A DNA stretch of 39,775 bases from Sulfurimonas sp. SAG-AH-194-I05 (GTDB lineage: Bacteria > Campylobacterota > Campylobacteria > Campylobacterales > Sulfurimonadaceae): contig NZ_JAEMVA010000016.1 of NCBI RefSeq assembly GCF_029215955.1, positions 1 to 39,775 on the forward strand, written 5' to 3'. A program made the position numbers and the translations under genes. The number at the start of each line of letters is the position of its first letter. Position 1 is the first letter of the stretch. Shown here piece after piece: positions 16,550-25,070 of the stretch. The notes beneath the pieces were generated by a model. That model searched no databases. It saw only the letters and a program-made list of their open reading frames with translations, and was not told the origin of the DNA.

Positions 16550-18570
16550 TATATGCTTACCTCCTTAATATCTGCAATTTTTAATATACTTTTATATACG
16601 GATGCTACTAAAGCTTTTCTATTGTTTTTAACAGCTTCATCTTCAACATTTACCATAACATCTTCAAAGAACTTGTCTAACTCAGGTTTTAAACCTAAGA
16701 GTGCTTCAAGTTCTAACTCATAGTTGTCATAAGTACATTCTTTAACTTCACAATACCTCTTAAATAAAGCAGCTTCAGCCTCAACATCAAAAAGACATTT
16801 ATTGATATATTTTACATCAGCTAAATCAATATCTTTTGTAATGTTTGCCACTCTTTTAAATGTTGATGAGTACTCAGAAAAACCTTTGCTATTTACAATC
16901 TTGTCAAGTGCTTCTATTTTCTGTCCAAGTGCTAAAAGTTCACGTTCCCCTGAAGCTAATACAGCTTCAATTACAGAAGGATTCACACCTTTAAAGTACT
17001 GTTTCACACGTTCTAAGAAAAAGCTCTCGAGTTTTTCCATGTCAATATTTTCATATCCACATGCTAAGTCTTTTAAAGTACGCACTACATCAAAAGAAAA
17101 ATTATGTTCTTTTGTAATTCTTACAAGTCCATTAACGGCACGACGAAGTGCAAAAGGGTCACGTGACCCTGTTGGGATTTGATTAACACTAAAAAGTGCT
17201 AAGAGTGTGTCAAGTTTTAAACTCATAGCAACTATTGCACTTAAAGGAGTTGATGGTAAAGCACTCTCTTCTCCATCTGGTAAGTACTGCTCAGTTATAG
17301 CAGTTACAACCTCTTCATTTTCACCAGCAGCCTTTGCGTAATAGCCACCCATAAGACCTTGAAGCTCAGTAAACTCATACACCATTTCACTCATAAGATC
17401 GGCTTTAGCTAAATGAATTGATTTTTGCAAATCTTCTTTAGAAGCATTTGGTGTATACATCTCAAAAAGAGTATTTGCAATTTTTGTCTCTCTTGTGATT
17501 TTGTCTGCTACACTTCCTAAACCTTTAAAGAATGTCACTTTTTCTAAACCATCCGTTTTTAATCCATTTTTTAAATCATTATCATAAAAGAAAAGTCCAT
17601 CCGCTAAACGTGGACGAAGAACTTTTTCATTTCCTTCTATTACTAGAGAAAAATTATTTGTTAAGGCATTTGAAACAACACAAAATTTATTTATTAACTT
17701 TCCATCTTTAAAAACTGGAAAATATCTTTGATGCTCTTTCATTGATGTAATGATTACCTCAGGAGGAAGTCTTAGAAACGCTTCATCAAATGTACCTAAA
17801 AGTGCAGTCGGATGTTCAGTAATTGCGATTACTTCATTAAGTAAATCATCATCTATTTCTATACCAAAACCTGTTTCCTCTTCAATGCTTTTAAAATCAC
17901 TGAGAATCTTTTCACGTCTATCACATGAAAATAAAGTAACGCCACCCTCTCTTAAAGTTTCAAAATATTCTTTAGCCGTATCAATAGTAATGGCATCAAA
18001 ATTAGATATCCTATGCACAAAAGTAGCCTTGTAAGATTTCACACCAAAGAGTTCAATATTTACAAGTGTATCATCAAGCATTACATTCACCCAACGAATA
18101 GGACGAATAAAACTCTCTTCTAAACTCCCCCAACGCATAGACTTACCAAATTCTAAAGATTTAATCCACGTATTTATCATACCATTTAAAAGTTCTGTAG
18201 ATTCTTGACCTTTTACATCTTTTTTGTAATAAAGAACTTCTTTACCACCCTTCTCACCCTTTCCTATTTCACTTAAAGCTACACCACATTTTTTTGCAAA
18301 ACCATTAGCAGCAGGAGTTGGCTCACCATCTTTATATGCTACTTTAAGTGGAGCTCCAAAAAACTCCTCTACACTGTCTGCTTGTGATGTTGGAAATTTT
18401 TCATGCCAAATAACTAAACGACGAGGAGTATAATAAAATTCAAAATCACAAAAGAGAGAATTTTTTTCTAAAATAGCAGCGTATTTTTTTTCTATGTTTT
18501 TCAGCTCTTTTAAAAGTGGAACTGCTGGAAGTTCCTCAACACCGATTTCAATTAGTAATGGTTTTAACAT
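16549..18570 (-). CDS. glyS: Glycine--tRNA ligase beta subunit
   Basis: 673 aa, normal for the beta chain of the bacterial alpha2beta2 enzyme. It begins LLIEIGVEELPAVPL, the family's N-terminal signature, contains GLGSVADKITRE and GSRDPFALRRAVNGLVRI, and ends in a DALR-type anticodon-binding domain. The alpha subunit gene (glyQ) is not in this window. The ATG at 18570 is preceded by AAGAG. The rhodanese gene follows with a one-base overlap. Confidence 0.97.
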   Translation of the reverse strand: MLKPLLIEIGVEELPAVPLLKELKNIEKKYAAILEKNSLFCDFEFYYTPRRLVIWHEKFPTSQADSVEEFFGAPLKVAYKDGEPTPAANGFAKKCGVALSEIGKGEKGGKEVLYYKKDVKGQESTELLNGMINTWIKSLEFGKSMRWGSLEESFIRPIRWVNVMLDDTLVNIELFGVKSYKATFVHRISNFDAITIDTAKEYFETLREGGVTLFSCDRREKILSDFKSIEEETGFGIEIDDDLLNEVIAITEHPTALLGTFDEAFLRLPPEVIITSMKEHQRYFPVFKDGKLINKFCVVSNALTNNFSLVIEGNEKVLRPRLADGLFFYDNDLKNGLKTDGLEKVTFFKGLGSVADKITRETKIANTLFEMYTPNASKEDLQKSIHLAKADLMSEMVYEFTELQGLMGGYYAKAAGENEEVVTAITEQYLPDGEESALPSTPLSAIVAMSLKLDTLLALFSVNQIPTGSRDPFALRRAVNGLVRITKEHNFSFDVVRTLKDLACGYENIDMEKLESFFLERVKQYFKGVNPSVIEAVLASGERELLALGQKIEALDKIVNSKGFSEYSSTFKRVANITKDIDLADVKYINKCLFDVEAEAALFKRYCEVKECTYDNYELELEALLGLKPELDKFFEDVMVNVEDEAVKNNRKALVASVYKSILKIADIKEVSI

Positions 18571-18693
18571 GTGTAAACTCTTTTATTTTATATTTCGTAT
18601 CGCGATTCTATCTCTTTTTTGGTTAAAAGTTTATAAATAACTTAAAGAAGCTAAATATAATACACTTTATGTTTAGGTAAATGTTTTACTCGT

Positions 18694-18699
18694 TACAAT
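18694..18699 (+). promoter_or_regulatory. Putative -10 box for superoxide reductase
   Basis: TACAAT in CGTTACAATGCCGAC, 34 bases before the ATG, with context similar to the ychF and sdhA boxes. A short inverted repeat, GTAAA-TGT-TTTAC, lies just upstream at 18677-18689 and could be an operator, but its arms are only five bases. Confidence 0.45.
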
Positions 18700-18732
18700 G
18701 CCGACATAAAATATAAAACACAAGGATTCCAC

Positions 18733-19119
18733 ATGCCAAAGATTAACAAATATGTTGATATAGATTCAGTAGAAAGAGAAGCAAAAAAAGACTTAATAGA
18801 CCGTCACTCTCCATTCATCACAGTAGATGGTGAAGCTAAAAAAGGCGAGATGCTTTCAGTTAATGTTAAAATGGGTAACGAATATACACATCCAGATGAT
18901 TTTGATCATTACATCGAAAGTATTACACTTTTCAATGGTGAAACGAAATTAGCAATGACAACTTTCGTACCTGGTACATTAGGAAATGAAAAATCACATG
19001 CTGAAGTAACTTTTAACATCAGACCAACTGGTAAAAAACTTAAACTTGTTGCTCATGGTTACTGTACTAAACACGGTATTTGGGAATCAACTGCTTTAGA
19101 AGTAGCTGTAGCAGAATAG
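18733..19119 (+). CDS. Superoxide reductase, neelaredoxin type (one iron centre)
   Basis: 128 aa. Reduces superoxide to hydrogen peroxide without making oxygen, a common defence in microaerophiles. The iron ligands of the family are visible: H25, H53 in HPDD, H59 in DHYIESI, C111 and H114 in GYCTKHGIWES. There is no N-terminal desulforedoxin domain, so it has only the catalytic centre II. The Glu-Lys pair that precedes the first histidine in Pyrococcus SOR (EKHVP) is Asp-Arg here (D23-R24-H25), a conservative change at catalytic positions. It is transcribed alone and followed by a strong hairpin. Confidence 0.93.
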   Translation: MPKINKYVDIDSVEREAKKDLIDRHSPFITVDGEAKKGEMLSVNVKMGNEYTHPDDFDHYIESITLFNGETKLAMTTFVPGTLGNEKSHAEVTFNIRPTGKKLKLVAHGYCTKHGIWESTALEVAVAE

Positions 19120-19129
19120 TTATACCATG

Positions 19130-19161
19130 ATAAATTAAGAACTTGATTGTTCTTAATTTAT
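19130..19161. terminator. Bidirectional terminator after superoxide reductase
   Basis: Perfect 13-base arms (19130-19142 and 19149-19161) around a 6-base loop, 11 bases after the superoxide reductase stop. The right arm overlaps the last codons of the convergent 155-aa gene. Confidence 0.7.
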
Positions 19162-19620
19162 ATCAAAAGGAACTTCATCCAAGGAAAAATCTGCTAGTTT
19201 TGTGCTAATCCATTCTTTTACTCGAGAGTCTTCATTAAAGTAAAAATAAATTGCTCCACCATCTTCATCATTTTTAATCAGTATTGCATCATTTTCTTCT
19301 TGTTCCCATGAGATTAAACCTTTATATTCCTTATACTCTTTTTGCGCAATATAGTTTTGTATTGTAATTTCTTTTTCTAAAGAATAAAAAAGAAATCTTT
19401 TAGAAGCCAAATTCTCTACACTTACTAAGGAAGTTGAAGTCAAATTATGCAGGTTGTAGTCAAAGTCTTTTAACAGGTCTGACAAAAAGTCATTTGTCCA
19501 AACCATTACTTTTTTCATACATTTTTTAGTAGCTGGATCTGTGTTGTCTCTATCTAAATAAGATGTATTGTAATCTTTACAAATATTACTATAATCTATT
19601 CCTATACCAATTTTTTTCAT
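19153..19620 (-). CDS. Unrecognised acidic protein, 155 aa
   Basis: I do not recognise this family. No signal peptide or membrane segment is seen. The N-terminal third carries two cysteines (C14, C34) within a segment rich in Asp and Asn; the C-terminal part alternates charged beta-like strands, for example DEDGGAIYFYFNED, and ends acidic. It starts 24 bases after the stop of the MOSC-domain gene on the same strand and is probably co-transcribed with it, which is the only functional hint. Its final codons form one arm of the terminator shared with the superoxide reductase gene. Confidence 0.7.
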   Translation of the reverse strand: MKKIGIGIDYSNICKDYNTSYLDRDNTDPATKKCMKKVMVWTNDFLSDLLKDFDYNLHNLTSTSLVSVENLASKRFLFYSLEKEITIQNYIAQKEYKEYKGLISWEQEENDAILIKNDEDGGAIYFYFNEDSRVKEWISTKLADFSLDEVPFDIN

Positions 19621-19644
19621 GTTATCAACTCACTTATATGAAGG

Positions 19645-20094
19645 TTAAACAGCTTTTATAATTGTAACATCATTCCCAACAGCTACAGCACCATATTCAA
19701 CAGGAGAAATAAAAATACCACGTTTGCCTTTAATGAGTTCTGGTATTTCAGGTGCTAATGCATAAAGATAACCGTAAGCATTACATGGTCCTGTTACATC
19801 AAAAAGAGTCTCCCCTATTTCTATAATAGAACCTTTATTAAGATGGTTAAGGTCAATGTCTACATAAATATTTTCAAGTAAAATACCTTTATCAACAACA
19901 AGTTCTGCTTCTTCAATAAGCTCGTAACTTTTTTGTGAAACTAATAGAATCTCATGTTCAACTCCATTGTCGTAATCTCTTCCGCCAACGATTCCACTCA
20001 TATCACAATCAAAATCTTCACAACGCATACGATGACCTACACGTATCATATCTGGCATAGTCATATATAAGTCTAATACTTTTCCAGTTGTCAT
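19645..20094 (-). CDS. Small MOSC-domain protein
   Basis: 149 aa. The sequence fits a stand-alone MOSC (molybdenum cofactor sulfurase C-terminal) fold: GIVGGRDYDNGVEHEILLVS, then VDKGILLENIYVDID, IEIGETLFDVTGPCNAYG with the conserved cysteine C104, and a closing GIFISPVEYGAVAVGNDV. MOSC proteins are thought to bind sulfur or molybdenum cofactor through this cysteine. Three other cysteine or histidine positions near the N-terminus (H21, C25, C30) could also bind a metal. A ribosome site (AAAGGA) precedes the ATG. It leads a two-gene unit with the 155-aa unknown gene. No molybdoenzyme is encoded nearby. Confidence 0.8.
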   Translation of the reverse strand: MTTGKVLDLYMTMPDMIRVGHRMRCEDFDCDMSGIVGGRDYDNGVEHEILLVSQKSYELIEEAELVVDKGILLENIYVDIDLNHLNKGSIIEIGETLFDVTGPCNAYGYLYALAPEIPELIKGKRGIFISPVEYGAVAVGNDVTIIKAV

Positions 20095-20208
20095 TTCTGT
20101 CCTTTACACTCTATAATTTTTAGGAATATTAGCATAATTATTCTTTACTCTCATTACGCTTTTTAGTTAAAAATATAAAATAATAAATTTAAAATAATGG
20201 ATGATTCA

Positions 20209-20235
20209 AAGCCAAGGTATACAGGACTATGGCTT
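20209..20235 (-). terminator. Weak hairpin at the end of the G3E GTPase gene
   Basis: Arms AAGCCA (20209-20214) and TGGCTT (20230-20235), extendable by two pairs if one base is bulged. It overlaps the stop codon at 20227-20229, and only a short T-rich stretch follows. Confidence 0.3.
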
Positions 20236-21198
20236 AATACTAAATTTGGGAATATTTAAAAAATCGAACTCTTTTGTCAAACTATGAACGTCATCTTTAA
20301 TATTCTCTCCAATAAAGATGAGAATTGAAGAATTTTTATACGCATTGAGTTCATCAAATGAAACATTCCCAAATGAATAATTTACAACAAGTGGATTAGA
20401 AACATCTTTTACTTTAACTATTCCCTTCACTCTATAAATACTTTTTGGTATATGTTTAAGTAAATAATCTAAATCCATAAATTCAATGTTCTCATTTAAA
20501 TAAGCAACTTGCTGTGTAATAGAATCTTCTGCTGTATGGTTCATATGTTTATAGTCATTTGCAAGTCCAATAATATCATCAACCTTATACAGACCATCAA
20601 ATACTTCTTTAGTAACAATACCCTGCTCTGCATTATCAATTACATAACTATTAAATACAGTTTTTCCAGTAAGATTATTTTTAATGTTAAACTCTTCTTT
20701 AATTTTCAGAACATCTTTTTTTACATTAATCAATGTAGGTTCATCAACTAAATCTGTCTTATTGAGTATAATAATATTAGATCCACCAATTTGATACTTA
20801 GCAGTAGAGTTATCTTTGTAAGAATCAATATTTTTAGAATCGACTACGCATATAATACCCTCAACAGATACATTAAGGTTTTGTAATGATAAAAAGATAG
20901 GAAAGGGCTCAGATGCTCCTGAGGTTTCTACAAATATTATCTCAGGATTATATTTTTCAATAATTTCAAGAACACCACTTTCAAACTCTTCAGATAGCTG
21001 GCAACAAATGCAACCCTCAGATATTTCAAGTACTTCACTGTATACATTACTCAATATGTTTCCATCAATGCCAATATCACCGAATTCATTAACGACAATA
21101 GCTACTTTCTTATCAGAAAAATGTTTTTTTACAGTATTTGTGAGCATCGTTGTTTTACCAACACCTAAAAATCCTGTAATAATAAATGATTGTATCAT
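20227..21198 (-). CDS. G3E-family GTPase (CobW/YjiA-like putative metal chaperone)
   Basis: 323 aa. The P-loop GFLGVGKTT is at 9-17, VNEFGDIGIDG near 36-46, the metal-binding GCICC at 62-66 (C63, C65, C66), ETSGASEP near 112 and the guanine-specific NKTD near 166. The C-terminal CobW_C domain follows from about residue 240. It lacks the histidine-rich tract of UreG or HypB types. The family loads zinc, cobalt or nickel into target proteins; which metal is used here cannot be told, and no metalloenzyme maturation genes are adjacent. It appears monocistronic, with ribosome site AAGG before the ATG. Confidence 0.92.
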   Translation of the reverse strand: MIQSFIITGFLGVGKTTMLTNTVKKHFSDKKVAIVVNEFGDIGIDGNILSNVYSEVLEISEGCICCQLSEEFESGVLEIIEKYNPEIIFVETSGASEPFPIFLSLQNLNVSVEGIICVVDSKNIDSYKDNSTAKYQIGGSNIIILNKTDLVDEPTLINVKKDVLKIKEEFNIKNNLTGKTVFNSYVIDNAEQGIVTKEVFDGLYKVDDIIGLANDYKHMNHTAEDSITQQVAYLNENIEFMDLDYLLKHIPKSIYRVKGIVKVKDVSNPLVVNYSFGNVSFDELNAYKNSSILIFIGENIKDDVHSLTKEFDFLNIPKFSIKP

Positions 21199-21328
21199 GG
21201 GTCTACCTTATAAGTTAATTATTTTATGTCTATTTATAAATAAATTTATTTCATAATTTTATAAATACGTTTTAAAAAGTTAAGAAAGAAATCTAAGAGA
21301 GAGTTAGTAATAAGTAGGAGGGCATAAA

Positions 21329-21351
21329 TAACTATGCTAAAAGCATAGTTA
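21329..21351 (-). terminator. Terminator of the 2-oxoacid oxidoreductase operon
   Basis: 9-base perfect arms TAACTATGC/GCATAGTTA with a 5-base loop, 6 bases after the stop codon of the gamma subunit gene, followed on the minus strand by TTTATG. Confidence 0.65.
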
Positions 21352-21357
21352 CTAAAA

Positions 21358-22074
21358 TTATATGTTACCGTTGTTATTTTTAGAAGGTTCTAGAATTTGA
21401 GCAAGTCCAACTTCTTTAGCCCATGCAGCAGTTAAATCAAAAGCTGCAGATGCTGTAGAAAGATTCTTTTCAATAAGTTCTTTTTTCTTCTTAAATTTTT
21501 TCTCAATTACTGAGTCAAGTGTAGCAGTACCACCAGAAGCCGTATATTTTTTAAGGAATCTATCTTTAATTCCTTCTTCAATAGCAGGCTTACTAACAGT
21601 CCCAAGTGCTCCAAATAAAGCACCAAGCATAGCCATGTTTGTTGCAAGTTCCGTACCAGCTTGATCGATTGCAAACTTAGTAAAGTCACGTGTTAAAACT
21701 TTAACATTTAAATCATCTAAAATCTTTTTATCAACATCAGTTAAAAGATCTTCGTCACTGTTAATAATAACAAGACCATTTTCTTTGATACCAGCATAAA
21801 AAGGCATAGTATATGATTTACCCATAGTAATAACTTGTGGGTGGAAAATCATAACGATATCAGGATAAATTACTTCACCTCTATCGTAAATAGGAACAGT
21901 ACCTATTCTTACATAACTTTCTGAAGGAGCCATACGTTTTTCAGCACCAAAAAATGGATTAGAAACAGCGAAGTAACCATCAGTATCAGCAGCAGTTGCA
22001 GCAATATGTGCAGCTGTAACTGCACCTTGACCACCAAGACCCGGAAGTCTTACTTTAATCGAATCTTTAGCCAT
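21358..22074 (-). CDS. porG: 2-oxoacid:ferredoxin oxidoreductase gamma subunit
   Basis: 238 aa. Gamma (catalytic domain III) subunit, with the signature RLPGLGGQGAVTAAHIAA near residues 9-26 and NPFFGAEKRMAPSESYVRIG around 39-58, where it contacts CoA and the thiamine site. The last 50 residues form a longer helical tail than in short gamma chains. The ATG overlaps the stop of the beta gene by one base (TAATG). The complex makes pyruvate or 2-oxoglutarate from the acyl-CoA, CO2 and reduced ferredoxin; the substrate is not settled by these motifs, so the por symbol is provisional (for is the alternative). Confidence 0.87.
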   Translation of the reverse strand: MAKDSIKVRLPGLGGQGAVTAAHIAATAADTDGYFAVSNPFFGAEKRMAPSESYVRIGTVPIYDRGEVIYPDIVMIFHPQVITMGKSYTMPFYAGIKENGLVIINSDEDLLTDVDKKILDDLNVKVLTRDFTKFAIDQAGTELATNMAMLGALFGALGTVSKPAIEEGIKDRFLKKYTASGGTATLDSVIEKKFKKKKELIEKNLSTASAAFDLTAAWAKEVGLAQILEPSKNNNGNI

Positions 22075-22943
22075 TATAAAAGTCCTTCTTCTTTACATTT
22101 TATTAAGTGCGCTGCAGCTTCATCTGAAACATACTTGTACGATGCAAATCTATCTTTATCTTGATCTTTCATTTCTCCAAGTCCTTCATTAGCACTTAGT
22201 CCAATTTCAAGAATACAAGGAGTATATATATTAAGGTATGTTGGTCCGATGTCTCTCGCAATTAAAATTGCTTCTCTAACAGCTTTTGCAACAGCTTTTG
22301 GAGCAGATGCAGTCATGTTTATAGAATAGTGACAACCAGATGTAGTAGCAAGCTCCCACATTTTTACTTTTTCAAATTTTTTACCTTCAGGTGCCATTTT
22401 AAAAACTTGACCTTTAGGAGTCATACCTGATTCTTGTCCACCAGTATTTGCATAAACTTCATTATCAAAACAGATTGTTGTGATTTTTTCTTGTCTAAAG
22501 AAAGACTGAAGCGTATAGTCAAGACCAATATCAACAGTAGCGCCATCACCAGCTAAAACAACAACGTCTTTAACTTTATCTGGAAATCTCCATGCTAATG
22601 ATCTTTTAATACCTGATGCAACAGCATTTTGGTTACCAAAAAGTGAATGCACAGTATGAAGTGCAATGTGAGGGAACATTAAAGATGTACAACCAGTTGA
22701 GTTAACAATAATAGTTTCCTCAGGTTTAGGAAGTGCAGCAAGAACGTATCTTAATGCAGCTGCCTCTGGACAACCAGCACATAATGAGTGCTCTTCAAGT
22801 AACTCTTTAGTATCTGGTAATTCTTTAATACCACGTGGTTTTTTTTGATTTTGAGCCCATGTAGCATTTTCTTCAAGATCAATAATCTCTTGAGGCATAA
22901 TGTCTCTAAATTCAGGGTTAATTTTATAAATATCTATTGCCAT
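22074..22943 (-). CDS. porB: 2-oxoacid:ferredoxin oxidoreductase beta subunit (thiamine diphosphate)
   Basis: 289 aa. Binds thiamine diphosphate and a [4Fe-4S] cluster. The GDG...N thiamine motif is visible as AGDGATVDIG (131-140) and CFDNEVYANTGGQ (158-170). The cluster ligands of the family are C55 and C58 in CAGCPE, C85 in STGCTS, and C243 in YTPCILE. The spacing matches pyruvate:ferredoxin oxidoreductase beta chains. It starts one base after the alpha gene ends and overlaps gamma. Within a reductive TCA cycle this is the carboxylation catalyst. Confidence 0.92.
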   Translation of the reverse strand: MAIDIYKINPEFRDIMPQEIIDLEENATWAQNQKKPRGIKELPDTKELLEEHSLCAGCPEAAALRYVLAALPKPEETIIVNSTGCTSLMFPHIALHTVHSLFGNQNAVASGIKRSLAWRFPDKVKDVVVLAGDGATVDIGLDYTLQSFFRQEKITTICFDNEVYANTGGQESGMTPKGQVFKMAPEGKKFEKVKMWELATTSGCHYSINMTASAPKAVAKAVREAILIARDIGPTYLNIYTPCILEIGLSANEGLGEMKDQDKDRFASYKYVSDEAAAHLIKCKEEGLL

Positions 22944-22944
22944 A

Positions 22945-24147
22945 CTATGCTCCTTTTCCTGGGTTAAGCACTTCCATAACTTCTTGGATAATTGCTTCTG
23001 CTGGTAAACTCATACCACCGGCAACTCGAGGTCCACCAATAATGTTAGTATCAGATTTTCCATAAAGTGCAGTTTTAACTTCTTTTTCTAACCAACCAAC
23101 AACATTAAACTCAGGTACCCACGCATGCTTAATACCCTCTAAAGATTTAACTAGTTCTTTTGTTGGGAATGGTCTAATAGTTCTTAACTTGATAACTTTA
23201 GATTTAATTCCAAGTTTTGCAAGTTCTCTTTGACCTTCTTTTGCTTGATGAGAAGCAGTACCACAAGTGATGAATGCAATCTCAGCATCTAAGTCACCAG
23301 TCTCATGTAAAAGACCACCTAAAAAGTGCTCTGCATAAGGACGTGATCTCTCAACTGCTGATCTTACTTCCCACTGCCATGAAGCGTGTGTTGCATAAGA
23401 AATATAGTTAGACTTCATTACAAATGGATCTCTTAAAAAACGTCCAGGAGGTGTTTCTGAATCAATTGGAGGCAATGGAGATTTATATGGCTCATACGGG
23501 AATAATGCAATATCATCTTCTGGAAGCATAACAGATTCTCTTGTATGTGATACAAAGAAACCATCAACTACAGTAACGATAGGCACATGAACATCAGGTT
23601 TTTCAGCAACAATAAAAGCCGCAATACTCATGTCAAATAACTCTTGAACATTTTCAGCATACCAAATCATACAACCAGTTTCTAACATAAATGTAACTTC
23701 AAGATTATCAGGTTGAATTGTAAGTGGTGAATTAATACCACGAGCCATTAGAATTAATTGACAAGGGATTCTCGTACCAGACCATTGTGGAAAGTTTTCC
23801 ATTGCTCTTAATGTACCAGGACCTGAAGTAGTAGTAATTGTTCTTGAACCTGCCATTGCACAACCTGCAACTTCAGCCATTACACCAAATTCATTTTCCC
23901 CTCTAAAATACATACCAACATAACCTTCTGCCCATAGCTCACCAATAAGGTGTGCTGCTTCAGATTGTGGTGTAATTGGGTAAGATACAGATGCATCTAC
24001 TGTACATCTTTTAACTGCTTCTTTTAGAACTTCTGAACCAGTCATAAAGTGTTTAGTTCTAGGAGCTTCGAATAGCATATGGTCTGCTGTAACTAAAGTT
24101 TGTCCAGACCAGTTTTTTGTTGCTGTCATATCAGTAATTTTACTCAT
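22945..24147 (-). CDS. porA: 2-oxoacid:ferredoxin oxidoreductase alpha subunit
   Basis: 400 aa, in the normal range for separate alpha chains. Domain I has the SYPITPQSEAAHLIGEL signature near 56-72, then RGENEFGVMAEVAGCAMAGSR and TTTSGPGTLRAMENFP, which form the thiamine pyrimidine pocket. Domain II at the C-terminus contains IAFITCGTASHQAKEG and KLRTIRPFPTKELV. The ribosome site is AGGAG, seven bases before the ATG. Both pyruvate and 2-oxoglutarate enzymes share these motifs; comparison with biochemically typed alpha chains would decide the substrate. Confidence 0.92.
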   Translation of the reverse strand: MSKITDMTATKNWSGQTLVTADHMLFEAPRTKHFMTGSEVLKEAVKRCTVDASVSYPITPQSEAAHLIGELWAEGYVGMYFRGENEFGVMAEVAGCAMAGSRTITTTSGPGTLRAMENFPQWSGTRIPCQLILMARGINSPLTIQPDNLEVTFMLETGCMIWYAENVQELFDMSIAAFIVAEKPDVHVPIVTVVDGFFVSHTRESVMLPEDDIALFPYEPYKSPLPPIDSETPPGRFLRDPFVMKSNYISYATHASWQWEVRSAVERSRPYAEHFLGGLLHETGDLDAEIAFITCGTASHQAKEGQRELAKLGIKSKVIKLRTIRPFPTKELVKSLEGIKHAWVPEFNVVGWLEKEVKTALYGKSDTNIIGGPRVAGGMSLPAEAIIQEVMEVLNPGKGA

Positions 24148-24162
24148 TTGTTTCTCCTTTTC

Positions 24163-24732
24163 CTATAATTTTAGTTCTGATTTTACTTCTCTAGCTATTT
24201 TGATAAATTTCGCAAGCTCTGAAGAATGTTGATCTCTTAATGTAGCCATAGCATCTTCATGCCCTGACAAACCACAAATTGCAATTGTATAACAGTCAGT
24301 TTCTGCTCTTACAATTTTTAATGCAACATTCGCATAATGACAATGTACACCGATAAATATCGCTGCTTTAATCTTATTATGCCAAATTGTTAAGTTTGGA
24401 TGGTTTGGATTAATTTCAACTTCAGCATCAATTTTTGGATACTTTGGTCTATAATCGTACATTGGAATCATTTTAGCATTAAGAACTTCTGCCATTTCTT
24501 TAATAAGTGTAGCTTTCTTTGATGCTTCTTCATTGTAAGCATATAATACTTGTGGACCAGGGAAAATTGTTGCATTTTCGCTTGTTAACATTACTCTTGC
24601 AACTTCTCTCATTGCTTTTTCTTCTTCAACCACTTCTTCCAATAATAGTGCTTTACCTTCTGGTGGTGTAATTACACCCTCATAAGTAGCAGTAGGATAT
24701 GGTGAATAATACGCAGGACCTTGATTTGCCAT
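24163..24732 (-). CDS. Accessory subunit of the five-gene 2-oxoacid:ferredoxin oxidoreductase (PorE/ForE-like)
   Basis: 189 aa, no membrane segment. It is not one of the four common subunits of this enzyme class. Its position between the ferredoxin-like and alpha genes, with 15 bases before alpha, argues that it is a fifth subunit, as in the five-subunit enzymes of Hydrogenobacter thermophilus. Residues about 50-170 look like an alpha/beta Rossmann-type fold: ATIFPGPQVLYAYNE, AKMIPMYDYRP, IKAAIFIGVHCHYANVALK, YTIAICGLSGHEDA. Conserved-looking C134-H135 could bind a metal. The molecular role is unknown; assignment to the ForE/PorE type is by context. Confidence 0.7.
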   Translation of the reverse strand: MANQGPAYYSPYPTATYEGVITPPEGKALLLEEVVEEEKAMREVARVMLTSENATIFPGPQVLYAYNEEASKKATLIKEMAEVLNAKMIPMYDYRPKYPKIDAEVEINPNHPNLTIWHNKIKAAIFIGVHCHYANVALKIVRAETDCYTIAICGLSGHEDAMATLRDQHSSELAKFIKIAREVKSELKL

Positions 24733-24788
24733 AAGTTCTCCTATGAAATTTTTATTTCTACCGTTAATTTGACATAAATGCCTAAAAT

Positions 24789-25040
24789 TTACTTTTGTGC
24801 AGCTAGTGCTTGTTCTTCTTTAAGTTCGTGAGGTGTTAGCATTGAAACACAGTTTCTACTAAGCATATCAGTACATACGTAGACACACAACTCACACCCT
24901 TTACATCTATCAACATCTACATACGACGTGTTTCTTTCTTTGTCGAACATAAGCGTGTTAGCCTCTGGACAATATAGTGTACATGTGTTACATTTATACT
25001 CTGCACACATATCCGCATCAACTTTTGCAATATAATACAT
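24789..25040 (-). CDS. porD: 2-oxoacid:ferredoxin oxidoreductase delta (ferredoxin-like) subunit
   Basis: 83 aa. Two [4Fe-4S] sites: C12, C17, C20, C24P in the first, where the first spacing is four residues instead of two, and C46, C49, C52, C56 in the second, of the standard CxxCxxCxxxC form. It passes electrons between ferredoxin and the thiamine-bearing beta subunit. Ribosome site AGGGAG is about five bases before ATG. First gene of the operon; a perfect 11-base inverted repeat lies 31-66 bases upstream of its start. A 56-base gap separates it from the next gene, longer than the other gaps in the operon. Confidence 0.87.
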   Translation of the reverse strand: MYYIAKVDADMCAEYKCNTCTLYCPEANTLMFDKERNTSYVDVDRCKGCELCVYVCTDMLSRNCVSMLTPHELKEEQALAAQK

Positions 25041-25070
25041 TCTTACTCCCTATGATAACTTAAACATAGA

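Noticed and set aside
18733..19119. SoxZ-like sulfur carrier or desulfoferrodoxin with two centres
   Set aside because: The H/H/H/C/H pattern with HPDD and CTKHG is that of superoxide reductase, and the N-terminal four-cysteine domain of desulfoferrodoxin is absent.
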